This document shows positions 1 to 5,895 of a stretch of DNA of 7,161 nt, in pieces (the first letter of the stretch is position 1; each line of letters begins with the position of its first letter). The DNA is from Gemmatimonadales bacterium. Its GTDB lineage: Bacteria; Gemmatimonadota; Gemmatimonadetes; Gemmatimonadales; GWC2-71-9. The notes under the pieces are model-generated. The model made no database searches and was not told the DNA's origin. It was given only the letters and a program-made list of their open reading frames with translations. The stretch spans positions 1 through 7,161 of the forward strand of contig JAICPP010000171.1 of the NCBI GenBank assembly GCA_025929805.1, given 5' to 3'. The position numbers and the translations under genes are program-made.

Positions 1-617
1 CGGGTGTCGGCTTCCAGAGCGGCCTTGGCCGACGACATGCCGCCCCCGTATCCAGGAATGACCCGCTCGCCGGCCATATAGGTCAGTGATAGAAATGACC
101 CGCCGCTCCGCATCAACGGGGCCAGGTGTCTCACCAGCGAGATGTTGCTGTACGCGCTCACGCTGACGGCGGAGAGATACCCCTGACGCGAGGTATCGAC
201 CAGCGGCGACTTGACCTCCGGCGCGTTGGCCAGGCTGTGGACCACGACGTCGAGTGGCGTCTCCCCGAAGTCGTCCCTGAGCTGAGCGGTCATGCCTTCG
301 ATGCTGAAGTCGCCTACTTCCTTGTAACGCTTGTTCTCCCGGATTTCGGCCGGTGCCTCCGCCAGGGTGTCGTAGGCGGCGTCGAGCGGGTAGATCCGTT
401 CGAACTCCAGCCTGCCTCCCCCGGCGAGCTGCATCGACTGGTCCATCTTGCCCCGTTCGAGCAGCTTGGTGAAGATGCCCAGCGCGGGCGGCCAGCTCCC
501 CAGACAGATGGTGGCACCGGCTGCCGCAAGCGCTTTGGCGATGGCGAATCCGAAGCCCCCATCATCGGAAACCCCTGCCACCAGCGCCCGTTTTCCCCTC
601 AGATCGATAGCAAGCAT
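1..617 (-). CDS. fabI: Enoyl-[acyl-carrier-protein] reductase (NADH), plant/chlamydial type, 3' end missing
   Basis: FabI reduces the trans-2-enoyl-ACP double bond with NAD(P)H, the last step of each cytosolic fatty-acid elongation round. The visible 205 residues form a Rossmann-fold short-chain dehydrogenase. The glycine-rich cofactor loop is AGVSDDGGFGFAIAK (residues 14-28). HSLANAPEV (127-135) is the ENR-type active-site strand. Catalytic residues appear as LTYMAGERVIPGY (178-190), giving Tyr180 and Tyr190, then GGGMSSAK with Lys198. Tyr190 to Lys198 is eight residues, as in plant, apicomplexan and chlamydial enzymes, rather than the seven of E. coli FabI. The extended stretch from LERGKMDQS to IRENKRYKEVG (53-102) is also typical of that branch. 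The reading frame leaves the window at position 1; about 90-100 C-terminal residues, including the substrate-binding loop, should lie outside. The ATG at 617-615 is chosen because GAGGA sits 6 nt upstream and MLAIDLRGKRALVAG is the family's normal N-terminus. It follows ybbP on the same strand after 58 bp, so co-transcription is possible. Confidence 0.95.
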   Translation of the reverse strand, partial: MLAIDLRGKRALVAGVSDDGGFGFAIAKALAAAGATICLGSWPPALGIFTKLLERGKMDQSMQLAGGGRLEFERIYPLDAAYDTLAEAPAEIRENKRYKEVGDFSIEGMTAQLRDDFGETPLDVVVHSLANAPEVKSPLVDTSRQGYLSAVSVSAYSNISLVRHLAPLMRSGGSFLSLTYMAGERVIPGYGGGMSSAKAALEADT

Positions 618-623
618 CGGCCG

Positions 624-628
624 TCCTC
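624..628 (-). promoter_or_regulatory. Shine-Dalgarno site of fabI
   Basis: The minus strand reads GAGGA followed by 6 nt and then ATG at 617. The motif and spacing are canonical and fix the fabI start. Confidence 0.65.
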
Positions 629-635
629 GGAGGAA

Positions 636-691
636 GTCGCGCAATGTACGGCGGTATGGCGGTAGGGCGGTAGGGCTATTGGTCGCGCAAT
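636..691. repeat. 10-bp direct repeat pair bracketing the ybbP stop / fabI leader
   Basis: GTCGCGCAAT occurs at 636-645 and again at 682-691 on the plus strand. The second copy lies in the last codons of ybbP, encoding the end of LEVLRDQ. The first lies in the gap before fabI. The 36 bp between them contain the ybbP stop and the 8-bp tandem repeat. The copies are exact. The arrangement could be a small duplication or insertion footprint, or coincidence. Confidence 0.5.
647..676. repeat. 8-bp tandem repeat, about 3.75 copies
   Basis: Units on the plus strand are TACGGCGG (647-654), TATGGCGG (655-662), TAGGGCGG (663-670) and a partial TAGGGC (671-676). The array fills about half of the 58-bp ybbP-fabI gap and reaches the first base of the ybbP stop codon. 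On the transcribed strand it reads CCGCCNTA-like and forms no convincing hairpin, so I do not call it a terminator. An 8-bp period is incompatible with coding use. Confidence 0.75.
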
Positions 692-3216
692 ACCTCGAGC
701 GGAGGATGGCGAACGACCTCACGGCTATTGGCCAAGCCTACCAGAACCGTGAGCGCCACAATGCCCAGGGCCAGCGCCGCCATCGGAATCACCGGTAGCG
801 TGAAATCACTCTCGAACACAAACCGGGTGAGAGCCCAACTGGCAGCCACCGCGAGTACGACGGCAACGGCCGATGCGAGCAGCCCGAGCGAGAGATACTC
901 GGCCAGCACAATCTTGAAAACCTGGGAACGGCTCGCTCCCAACGTTCGGAGAAGGGCTCCTTCCCGTACTCGCTGAAACCTGCTGGTGGCCAGCGCGCCG
1001 ATCAACACCAGCATTCCCACGCCAAGGCAGAAAACGGCCATGAACCGGATGGCGAGCGCCACCCGGTTCACCAGACGCTCCAGCGATTCCTGCACCAGCG
1101 AAAGGTCCAGGGTAGACACGTTAGGGAACCGCTCAGCGATTCGCCGTTGAAACCGGCCCCGGTCAGCCGGGCTTGGAATCCGGGTCAGGGTGACCAGCGT
1201 CTGGGGTGCCTTTTCCAGCGCCCCGGACCCGAATACCACAAAAAAATTGGGTTCGAAACGGGCCCATTCGACTTCACGCAGGCTGGCCACCCGTGACTGA
1301 AGCGTGCGACCCTGGACGTCCCACACAATCTCGTCTCCCACCGCGATACCCAGCTCTTGGGCCAGGTCCTGCTCGACCGAGATGGGAACCGGTGATGATG
1401 ATCCCATTCGGCTCCAGGTTCCGGCAATCACCCGCTCCGAGGGTACCAGCGTGTCACGGTAAGTAGAGCGGTACTCTCGACGGAGCGCCCAGCCTCCTGA
1501 TGGATCCGTTCCGGTCGCGCTGTCTGCGCCGAGGAGACTCGAGACCGGCCGGCCCTTCACCGAGCGAATGCGCATCGGCACAATCGGGGTGGGACCGAGC
1601 AGCGGCAACCCCGCAGCGCGAAGCTCCCCGCGTACCCCTTCCATCTGGTCGAGTTGAATATCGAAGAGGACTAGGTTGGGCCTGGCCGGGCCGCCGGTGC
1701 TGCGAAGCTGATGGAGCAGGTTGTGTTGTATCAGATAGATCGTCCCCAGTAGGAAGGCCGCGAGGCCGATGCCAAGTATGAGCGTGGTGGTCTGGTTTGC
1801 CGGGCGGTGCAAGTTCGCCAGACCTTGACGCCACACATATGGCCAGCTCTCGGGAAGCTTCTGCCGCATGACCCGGGTGAGAGCCAAGGCAGCAGCCCAC
1901 AACACTGCGAAGGTCAGTGCCACGCCGGCCGAAAAGCTGAGACCCTGCCTCCAACTCCCCACCTGGTGCACCGCAAGGCCGACGGTGCTCGCCACGAGAG
2001 TGAGACAGGCAAGGATCCACCAGACGTCTCGCCAAGTCTTTTCCGGCTCGATGACCCGGCGAAGGGCCTGCAACGGGGAGATCCGGCGCACGCCGAGCAT
2101 CGGCAGCAGGCTGAACGTCAGGGTGACCCAGATTCCTGTGCCGATACCCAGCAGAATCGCATGCCAGGAAATGGTCGGGACTACATCCACTGGAATGAGT
2201 CCAGCAAGGAGCTGGGGAAGGAACCGCTGAATTGCGACGCCGAGCGAGGCTCCCACCAGGCTTCCTATCAGCCCGATGGCGGCGGCTTCGGTCAGATAAA
2301 TAGCGAATGTGCGCCCCGAAGTTGCTCCCAGGCAGCGGAGCACGGCAATCGACTCGGAACGCTGCCGCACAAAGACGACCGCTGCGCTGGCAACACCAAT
2401 CCCGCCGAGCAGGAGAGCCAGCAGCGCAACCAGGCCCAGGTAACCGGTCAGCCGGGAGAGCACCTCGTTCATGTTGCGCTGGCCGTCGGCCACTGTTCTG
2501 ACCCGCACCCGTTCAGGAGCGAGGAGCGGACGATAGCGAGCCGCCAGCTGCTGAGCCGACACGCCCGCGCTGAGTCGGGCAAAGACCTCGTACTGGACCC
2601 GGGCGCCGAAACCAAGGAGTCCGGTTTCCTGGAGATACTGCGCGGGGACATAGACCCGCGGGCCCAGAGCAAAGCGAAAGCCAACCTCGCTGGGAGCCCT
2701 CCTGAGCGTAGCGGTAATGACAAAGCGGGCCTCGCCCAGGGCCAGGGTGTCACCGACCTGGGCTCCCAGGGCGGTCAGGAGCGACGGATCCACGATCACG
2801 TGCCGCCCGGTTTGAAGGGCACGCCATGCGCGGGTGGGCTCCGTCACGATCTCACCATAGAAGGGATAGTCGCCGGCCACCGCGGCGACCTGCACCAGAC
2901 GGGTACCACTAGTCCGAGGGACGTATGCCATTCCCGCAAAGCTGGTTACTCTGGCCAGCTCAGCACGGCGCGAGAGCGTGTCCAGCAGGTCCTCTACTCG
3001 AGGAGAAAGCGGCTGCCGGCTCGAGATCGAGAGGTCGGCCCCAAGAAGGGCACGGGCCTGCTGGCTCACGGAGTCGCGCAGATTATTGGTAAAGGAGTTG
3101 ATGGCCACCAGCGCAGCCACGCCGGTGGCTACGGTGCCCATGAGCAGTGCCATGCGGCGGGGCGCTGCTCGCAGCTCGCGCAGGGCCATGCGAATCACGA
3201 AGGCACCGCGGCTCAT
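676..3216 (-). CDS. ybbP: ABC transporter permease, YbbP/FtsX family
   Basis: This is the membrane subunit of a type VII (MacB/LolCDE-like, mechanotransmission) ABC transporter. It works with the ATPase encoded just upstream and probably acts on lipid or hydrophobic substrates at the inner membrane's periplasmic face. The 846 residues have the duplicated YbbP plan, close to the roughly 800 residues of E. coli YbbP. TM1 is at about 23-40, followed by a periplasmic domain at 41-255. TM2-TM4 are at about 258-283, 304-330 and 351-375. TM5 and TM6 are at about 399-417 and 426-448, and TM7 at about 476-497. A second periplasmic domain spans 498-717, and TM8-TM10 are at about 720-745, 768-797 and 807-828. 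Each FtsX unit has the cytosolic coupling segment: RSESIAVLRCLGATSGRTF (286-304) and REGALLRTLGASRSQVFK (751-768). The ATG overlaps the ybbA stop (ATGA), implying translational coupling; no strong Shine-Dalgarno is visible. The substrate is not readable from sequence. Confidence 0.93.
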   Translation of the reverse strand: MSRGAFVIRMALRELRAAPRRMALLMGTVATGVAALVAINSFTNNLRDSVSQQARALLGADLSISSRQPLSPRVEDLLDTLSRRAELARVTSFAGMAYVPRTSGTRLVQVAAVAGDYPFYGEIVTEPTRAWRALQTGRHVIVDPSLLTALGAQVGDTLALGEARFVITATLRRAPSEVGFRFALGPRVYVPAQYLQETGLLGFGARVQYEVFARLSAGVSAQQLAARYRPLLAPERVRVRTVADGQRNMNEVLSRLTGYLGLVALLALLLGGIGVASAAVVFVRQRSESIAVLRCLGATSGRTFAIYLTEAAAIGLIGSLVGASLGVAIQRFLPQLLAGLIPVDVVPTISWHAILLGIGTGIWVTLTFSLLPMLGVRRISPLQALRRVIEPEKTWRDVWWILACLTLVASTVGLAVHQVGSWRQGLSFSAGVALTFAVLWAAALALTRVMRQKLPESWPYVWRQGLANLHRPANQTTTLILGIGLAAFLLGTIYLIQHNLLHQLRSTGGPARPNLVLFDIQLDQMEGVRGELRAAGLPLLGPTPIVPMRIRSVKGRPVSSLLGADSATGTDPSGGWALRREYRSTYRDTLVPSERVIAGTWSRMGSSSPVPISVEQDLAQELGIAVGDEIVWDVQGRTLQSRVASLREVEWARFEPNFFVVFGSGALEKAPQTLVTLTRIPSPADRGRFQRRIAERFPNVSTLDLSLVQESLERLVNRVALAIRFMAVFCLGVGMLVLIGALATSRFQRVREGALLRTLGASRSQVFKIVLAEYLSLGLLASAVAVVLAVAASWALTRFVFESDFTLPVIPMAALALGIVALTVLVGLANSREVVRHPPLEVLRDQ

Positions 3217-3896
3217 GCGGCTGTGTCGGCTACGATCCTGCCGTCGGCAAGACGAATGGTGCGGTGGGCCCTAGCCGCGAGGTCCAGGTCATGGGTCACC
3301 AGTACCAGAGTGGTGCCCAGCTCGTTGTTGAGATTGACCATGAGCTCGATGATCGTGGCGCCGGTATTCGCGTCCAGATTTCCGGTTGGCTCGTCCGCAA
3401 ATAGCAGCCTCGGCCGGCTGCTGAAACCACGAGCCAGAGCTACCCGCTGCTGCTCGCCCCCGGAGAGCTGTGCCGGATAATGATGCTCCCTGCCCCTTAG
3501 GCCCACCCGGGCCAGGAGCTCTCTCGCTCGCGGTATCGCATCCGGTTCACCCCTCAGCTCCAAGGGCACCTGCACGTTCTCCTGCGCTGTCAGGGTGGGA
3601 ATCAACTGAAAGGATTGGAACACAAAGCCGATCTTCTCGACCCGGAGTCGGGCTCGTTCATCCTCACTCAACGTTCCCAGGGCCTGTCCATCCAGGTGCA
3701 CACTCCCCGCCGTGGGTTGATCCAGGCCCGCCAGCAGTCCCAGGAGTGTCGTCTTGCCACTGCCCGATGGCCCCAGGATCGCGAGAAATTCGCCCTGCTG
3801 AAGACTGAAGCTGATATCCTTCAGCACGGTGAGGTTCTGTCCACCCGAGCGGTAGGTTCGGCCCAGCGATTGGCAACGAAGGATGACATCAGACAT
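3213..3896 (-). CDS. ybbA: ABC transporter ATP-binding protein, YbbA/LolD/MacB-type
   Basis: This is the cytosolic ATPase that drives the YbbP permease. All nucleotide-binding motifs are intact in 227 residues, the normal length. They are Walker A GPSGSGKT (42-49), the Q-loop glutamine in FVFQSFQL (Gln94), signature LSGGEQQ (144-150), Walker B RLLFADEP (163-170) with catalytic Glu169, D-loop NLD (173-175) and H-loop His202 in VTHD. GFVFQSFQLIPTLTAQENV is characteristic of the MacB/LolD/FtsE exporter ATPases rather than importers. The ATG at 3896-3894 gives the typical short N-terminus before the first strand. The gene shares ATGA with ybbP downstream and starts 6 bp from the divergent tesA. 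A GGTGA directly adjoins the start codon, too close for an ordinary Shine-Dalgarno, so a leaderless or very short-leader transcript is possible. The paralogues lolD and macB are alternative names, but the tesA context favours ybbA. Confidence 0.95.
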   Translation of the reverse strand: MSDVILRCQSLGRTYRSGGQNLTVLKDISFSLQQGEFLAILGPSGSGKTTLLGLLAGLDQPTAGSVHLDGQALGTLSEDERARLRVEKIGFVFQSFQLIPTLTAQENVQVPLELRGEPDAIPRARELLARVGLRGREHHYPAQLSGGEQQRVALARGFSSRPRLLFADEPTGNLDANTGATIIELMVNLNNELGTTLVLVTHDLDLAARAHRTIRLADGRIVADTAA

Positions 3897-3917
3897 TCAC
3901 CAATGATACTCAGATAC
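3897..3917 (-). promoter_or_regulatory. Candidate -10 region for ybbA-ybbP, inside tesA
   Basis: Only 6 bp separate the tesA and ybbA start codons, so each promoter must lie in the other gene's coding sequence. Reading toward ybbA, TATCAT (3908-3903) is a reasonable -10 box ending 6 nt before the ybbA ATG, which would give a nearly leaderless transcript. Its complement is the ATGATA that opens tesA. Upstream, GTATC recurs at an 8-bp offset (3909-3905 and 3917-3913). No good -35 is seen at 17 bp. This is a weak, sequence-only proposal. Confidence 0.25.
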
Positions 3918-4607
3918 CTTTTTCTCTCCGGCTTGCTTGCCATGGTTGGTGCTTGCGAGCCGACCAAGGATGAAGCAGCCGCGACTCCGCTCCCACCCCC
4001 TCCCGATACCACGTCGCAGCAACCCCCGATCCTGTTCCTCGGCACCAGTCTCACGGCAGGGTATGGCATCGATCCGGAGCTGGCCTACCCGGCATTGATC
4101 CAGAAGAAGATCGACGCCGCCGGACTCGACTACCGGGTCATCAACGCCGGCGTCAGTGGCGAGACCTCCGCGGGCGCGCTCCGGCGGATAGACTGGCTCC
4201 TGCAGCAGCCAGTCTCTGTGCTGGTGGTGGAAACGGGTGCCAACGATGGACTCCGGGGCCTGCCGCCGGACTCGCTTCAAGCCAACATCCAGTCGATCTT
4301 CGACCGGGCCAAACAGCTCCAGCCCGCAGCCAGGCTGGTGCTGATCGGCATGCGGGTGCCACCAAACTACGGACTGGCATACAGCCGCCGGTTCGCGTCG
4401 ATCTACCAGGATCTGGCCAGGGCAAACGGTGCGGCGCTCGTCCCCTTTCTGCTCGAGGGGGTGGGCGGGGTCGGCGCGCTGAACCAGGCGGACGGAGTGC
4501 ATCCGACTGCGGATGGGCAGCGGAAAATGGCTGAGACCGTGTGGCCGGTGTTGGAGCCGCTCCTTAGGGAGGCAGAAAGGGCAGACAGAGCGGAAAAGGC
4601 GGAATAG
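3903..4607 (+). CDS. tesA: SGNH-fold arylesterase / acyl-CoA thioesterase I, predicted lipoprotein
   Basis: This is a TesA-type serine hydrolase that cleaves acyl esters and thioesters (thioesterase I / protease I / lysophospholipase L1 family) outside the cytoplasm. The start at 3903 gives 234 residues. MILRYLFLSGLLAMVGAC is a short lipoprotein signal with a lipobox-like VGAC and lipidated Cys18. A Pro/Thr/Gln-rich linker (about 20-42) follows. Block I is LGTSLTAGYG with nucleophile Ser49; Thr48 replaces the usual Asp of GDS. Block II is INAGVSGETSAGAL (Gly86 oxyanion). Block III is TGANDGLRG (Asn114). Block V is DGVHP with Asp197 and His200 completing the triad. The C-terminal tail REAERADRAEKAE is encoded by a 9-bp repeat and may be dispensable. 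The frame stays open for 96 codons upstream, but that part is antisense to ybbA and would bury the signal peptide. No good Shine-Dalgarno precedes the ATG. Divergence from ybbA-ybbP matches the E. coli locus and supports a shared role with the transporter. Confidence 0.92.
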   Translation: MILRYLFLSGLLAMVGACEPTKDEAAATPLPPPPDTTSQQPPILFLGTSLTAGYGIDPELAYPALIQKKIDAAGLDYRVINAGVSGETSAGALRRIDWLLQQPVSVLVVETGANDGLRGLPPDSLQANIQSIFDRAKQLQPAARLVLIGMRVPPNYGLAYSRRFASIYQDLARANGAALVPFLLEGVGGVGALNQADGVHPTADGQRKMAETVWPVLEPLLREAERADRAEKAE

Positions 4608-4625
4608 GCGGACAGAGCCGAAAGC
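4572..4625 (+). repeat. 9-bp degenerate tandem repeat, six units, crossing the tesA stop
   Basis: The units are GCAGAAAGG, GCAGACAGA, GCGGAAAAG, GCGGAATAG, GCGGACAGA and GCCGAAAGC, beginning at 4572, 4581, 4590, 4599, 4608 and 4617. Nine bases are three codons, so in the tesA frame the units read Ala-Glu-Arg, Ala-Asp-Arg, Ala-Glu-Lys, then Ala-Glu-stop. The stop codon TAG is itself the variable third codon of a unit. Two more units follow in the gap. Confidence 0.8.
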
Positions 4626-4690
4626 GAGCCTGAGTCGAAGACCAGCCTCAAGTCGGTGTGTCTCGTCCGCTTCTTCCGCTCGTTCCGCTC
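4588..4690. repeat. Imperfect inverted repeat between convergent genes
   Basis: The arms 4588-4613 and 4665-4690 match at 21 of 26 positions when one is reverse-complemented. The separation is 51 bp. They arise because the same GCGGA-type repeat is present in opposite orientation at the two gene ends. A transcript through the region could fold on itself, and the position between converging genes would suit bidirectional transcript-end formation. There is no T tract, so a classical intrinsic terminator is not supported. Confidence 0.55.
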
Positions 4691-5895
4691 AGAACCTCCT
4701 TCAGTGTCTGCACGGCAACGTCGATTTCCTCCTTCGTATTGTAGTAATGCGGCGAGATCCGTAGCGCGGAGGTCGCGTGCTTTTCGTCCATGTCGATCAC
4801 AGCATCTTCTCGTTCCGGCGAGCTGGTGTTGATCCCGCGGGCCCGCAACGCGAGCTTCACCTCCACTGCGTCCCAGCCTTCGATGGCGGCCGTCGCAATG
4901 GCGCAGAGCTCCGGCCCTCGGTCGAGAACCCGGGTTCCCGGCAGGGTTGCCAACCGTTCCCGAGCGTAGCCGGCCAACTCGCGCGCGCGATCCCGGGCGA
5001 CTTCGAGGCCGACCTCGGCCGCGTACCGGGCAGCGGCGCCCAGGCCGAGCACCAGAGCGTGGGGAAATTCCCAGAACTCGAACCGTCGAGCGTCGGGCGT
5101 GAGCACGAACTCGTCGGCTTGAGTCCAGGTTGCGCCGTGCATGTCGATCAGTAGGGGGTGAGCCGCACGCTCGAGCATGCGGTCCGAGACAAAGAGGAAG
5201 CCTATCCCTCGAGGGCCTCTGAGGAACTTCCGAGCCGTCGCCGCCAGAAAGTCGCAGTGCACCCGCCCCACATCGATGGGGATCTGCCCGACTGCCTGAC
5301 AGGCATCCACCAGGTAGGGAACATCAGCCGCACGGCAGATTTCTCCCACGGCTTCGACCGGCTGCACCAGGCCCGAATTCGTGGGCACCCAGGTCAAGGC
5401 AACCAGTGCGGGCCGGCGTCGGGCGATCATCTTTCGCACTGCTTCCGGATCTACGCCACCTTCCGGCGCATCGGGTGCACGGATCACCTCCACTCCGCGC
5501 CGCCGGGCGAGCGAGAGATACATGATCTGGTTCGAGGCGTAGTCCGCCCGACTGGTGAGCACGAGGTCGCCGGGACCCAGATCGAATGCGCTGAGCGCCT
5601 GGGCGAAGGCCAGGGTTGAATTCTGCAGCATGGCAATGTTCCGGGGCTCCGCGCGCAGTACAGCGGCGACCGCCCCATAGCTGGCCTGAATTGCCCCGGC
5701 CTGGCTCTCCGCTGCTTCGTAGCCGCCCAGGTCCTCCTCCAGCTTGAGGTGGGCACTCACGGCGTCGCGCACTACGCGGGGCACTAAAGCCGCACCGGCG
5801 TTATTCAGATGGACCAGCCGCGAGGATCCGGGAGTGTCCGCTCTCCAGCGAGTCAGTCTCCGGGCGGAGTCCGGGTGGGTTAGCGTGCCATCCAT
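4648..5895 (-). CDS. Aminotransferase class V-fold PLP-dependent enzyme, substrate unknown
   Basis: This is a fold-type I PLP enzyme of the class V / cysteine desulfurase-kynureninase-like superfamily, 415 residues long. LNNAGAAL (30-37) is the N-terminal substrate/cofactor segment, and EEDLGGYEAAES (53-64) is typical of the subgroup. QNSTLAFAQA (91-100) contributes to phosphate binding. WVPTNSG (169-175) is a conserved active-site loop. VDACQAVGQ (196-204) supplies Asp197 for the pyridine nitrogen. ATARKFLRGPRG (219-230) contains the predicted Schiff-base Lys223. RISPHYYNTKEEID (379-392) closes the domain. None of its cysteines (187, 199, 214, 331) lies in the C-terminal loop where SufS/CsdA carry the catalytic cysteine, so sulfur mobilisation is unlikely. 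The GGY region recalls EgtE-like C-S lyases, but no ergothioneine genes are visible. The ATG at 5895 is chosen for its strong Shine-Dalgarno. The frame is open to 6129, but that part overlaps gntR. The start overlaps the gntR stop by 16 bp, implying coupled expression. The C-terminal SGTSGRSGRD is encoded by a 9-bp repeat. Confidence 0.88.
   Translation of the reverse strand: MDGTLTHPDSARRLTRWRADTPGSSRLVHLNNAGAALVPRVVRDAVSAHLKLEEDLGGYEAAESQAGAIQASYGAVAAVLRAEPRNIAMLQNSTLAFAQALSAFDLGPGDLVLTSRADYASNQIMYLSLARRRGVEVIRAPDAPEGGVDPEAVRKMIARRRPALVALTWVPTNSGLVQPVEAVGEICRAADVPYLVDACQAVGQIPIDVGRVHCDFLAATARKFLRGPRGIGFLFVSDRMLERAAHPLLIDMHGATWTQADEFVLTPDARRFEFWEFPHALVLGLGAAARYAAEVGLEVARDRARELAGYARERLATLPGTRVLDRGPELCAIATAAIEGWDAVEVKLALRARGINTSSPEREDAVIDMDEKHATSALRISPHYYNTKEEIDVAVQTLKEVLSGTSGRSGRDTPT
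4663..4689 (-). repeat. 9-bp tandem repeat, three units, in the 3' end of the aminotransferase gene
   Basis: On the minus strand the units are AGCGGAACG (4689-4681), AGCGGAAGA (4680-4672) and AGCGGACGA (4671-4663). They share the GCGGAA/GCGGAC core of the array at the tesA end. In the aminotransferase frame they read Ser-Gly-Thr, Ser-Gly-Arg, Ser-Gly-Arg, forming a tail of low complexity just before the stop. Confidence 0.75.

Noticed and set aside
126..665. 179-codon plus-strand frame opposite fabI
   Set aside because: The minus strand encodes a highly recognisable enoyl-ACP reductase here, so the plus-strand frame is a shadow.
1807..3480. Open frame of 557 codons on the plus strand, antisense to ybbP and ybbA
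   Set aside because: It overlaps two well-supported genes with intact motifs. Its translation is Arg/Gly/Ser/His-rich without any domain or membrane pattern. Long antisense open frames are expected from GC-rich codon bias.
3615..3902. 96-codon upstream extension of tesA
   Set aside because: It is antisense to ybbA, has no domain, and would place the lipoprotein signal in the protein interior. The ATG at 3903 gives a sensible signal peptide.
4608..4664. Intrinsic terminator between tesA and the aminotransferase gene
   Set aside because: The inverted repeat is imperfect with a 51-bp loop and no T tract, so it does not meet the usual stem-loop plus U-run pattern.
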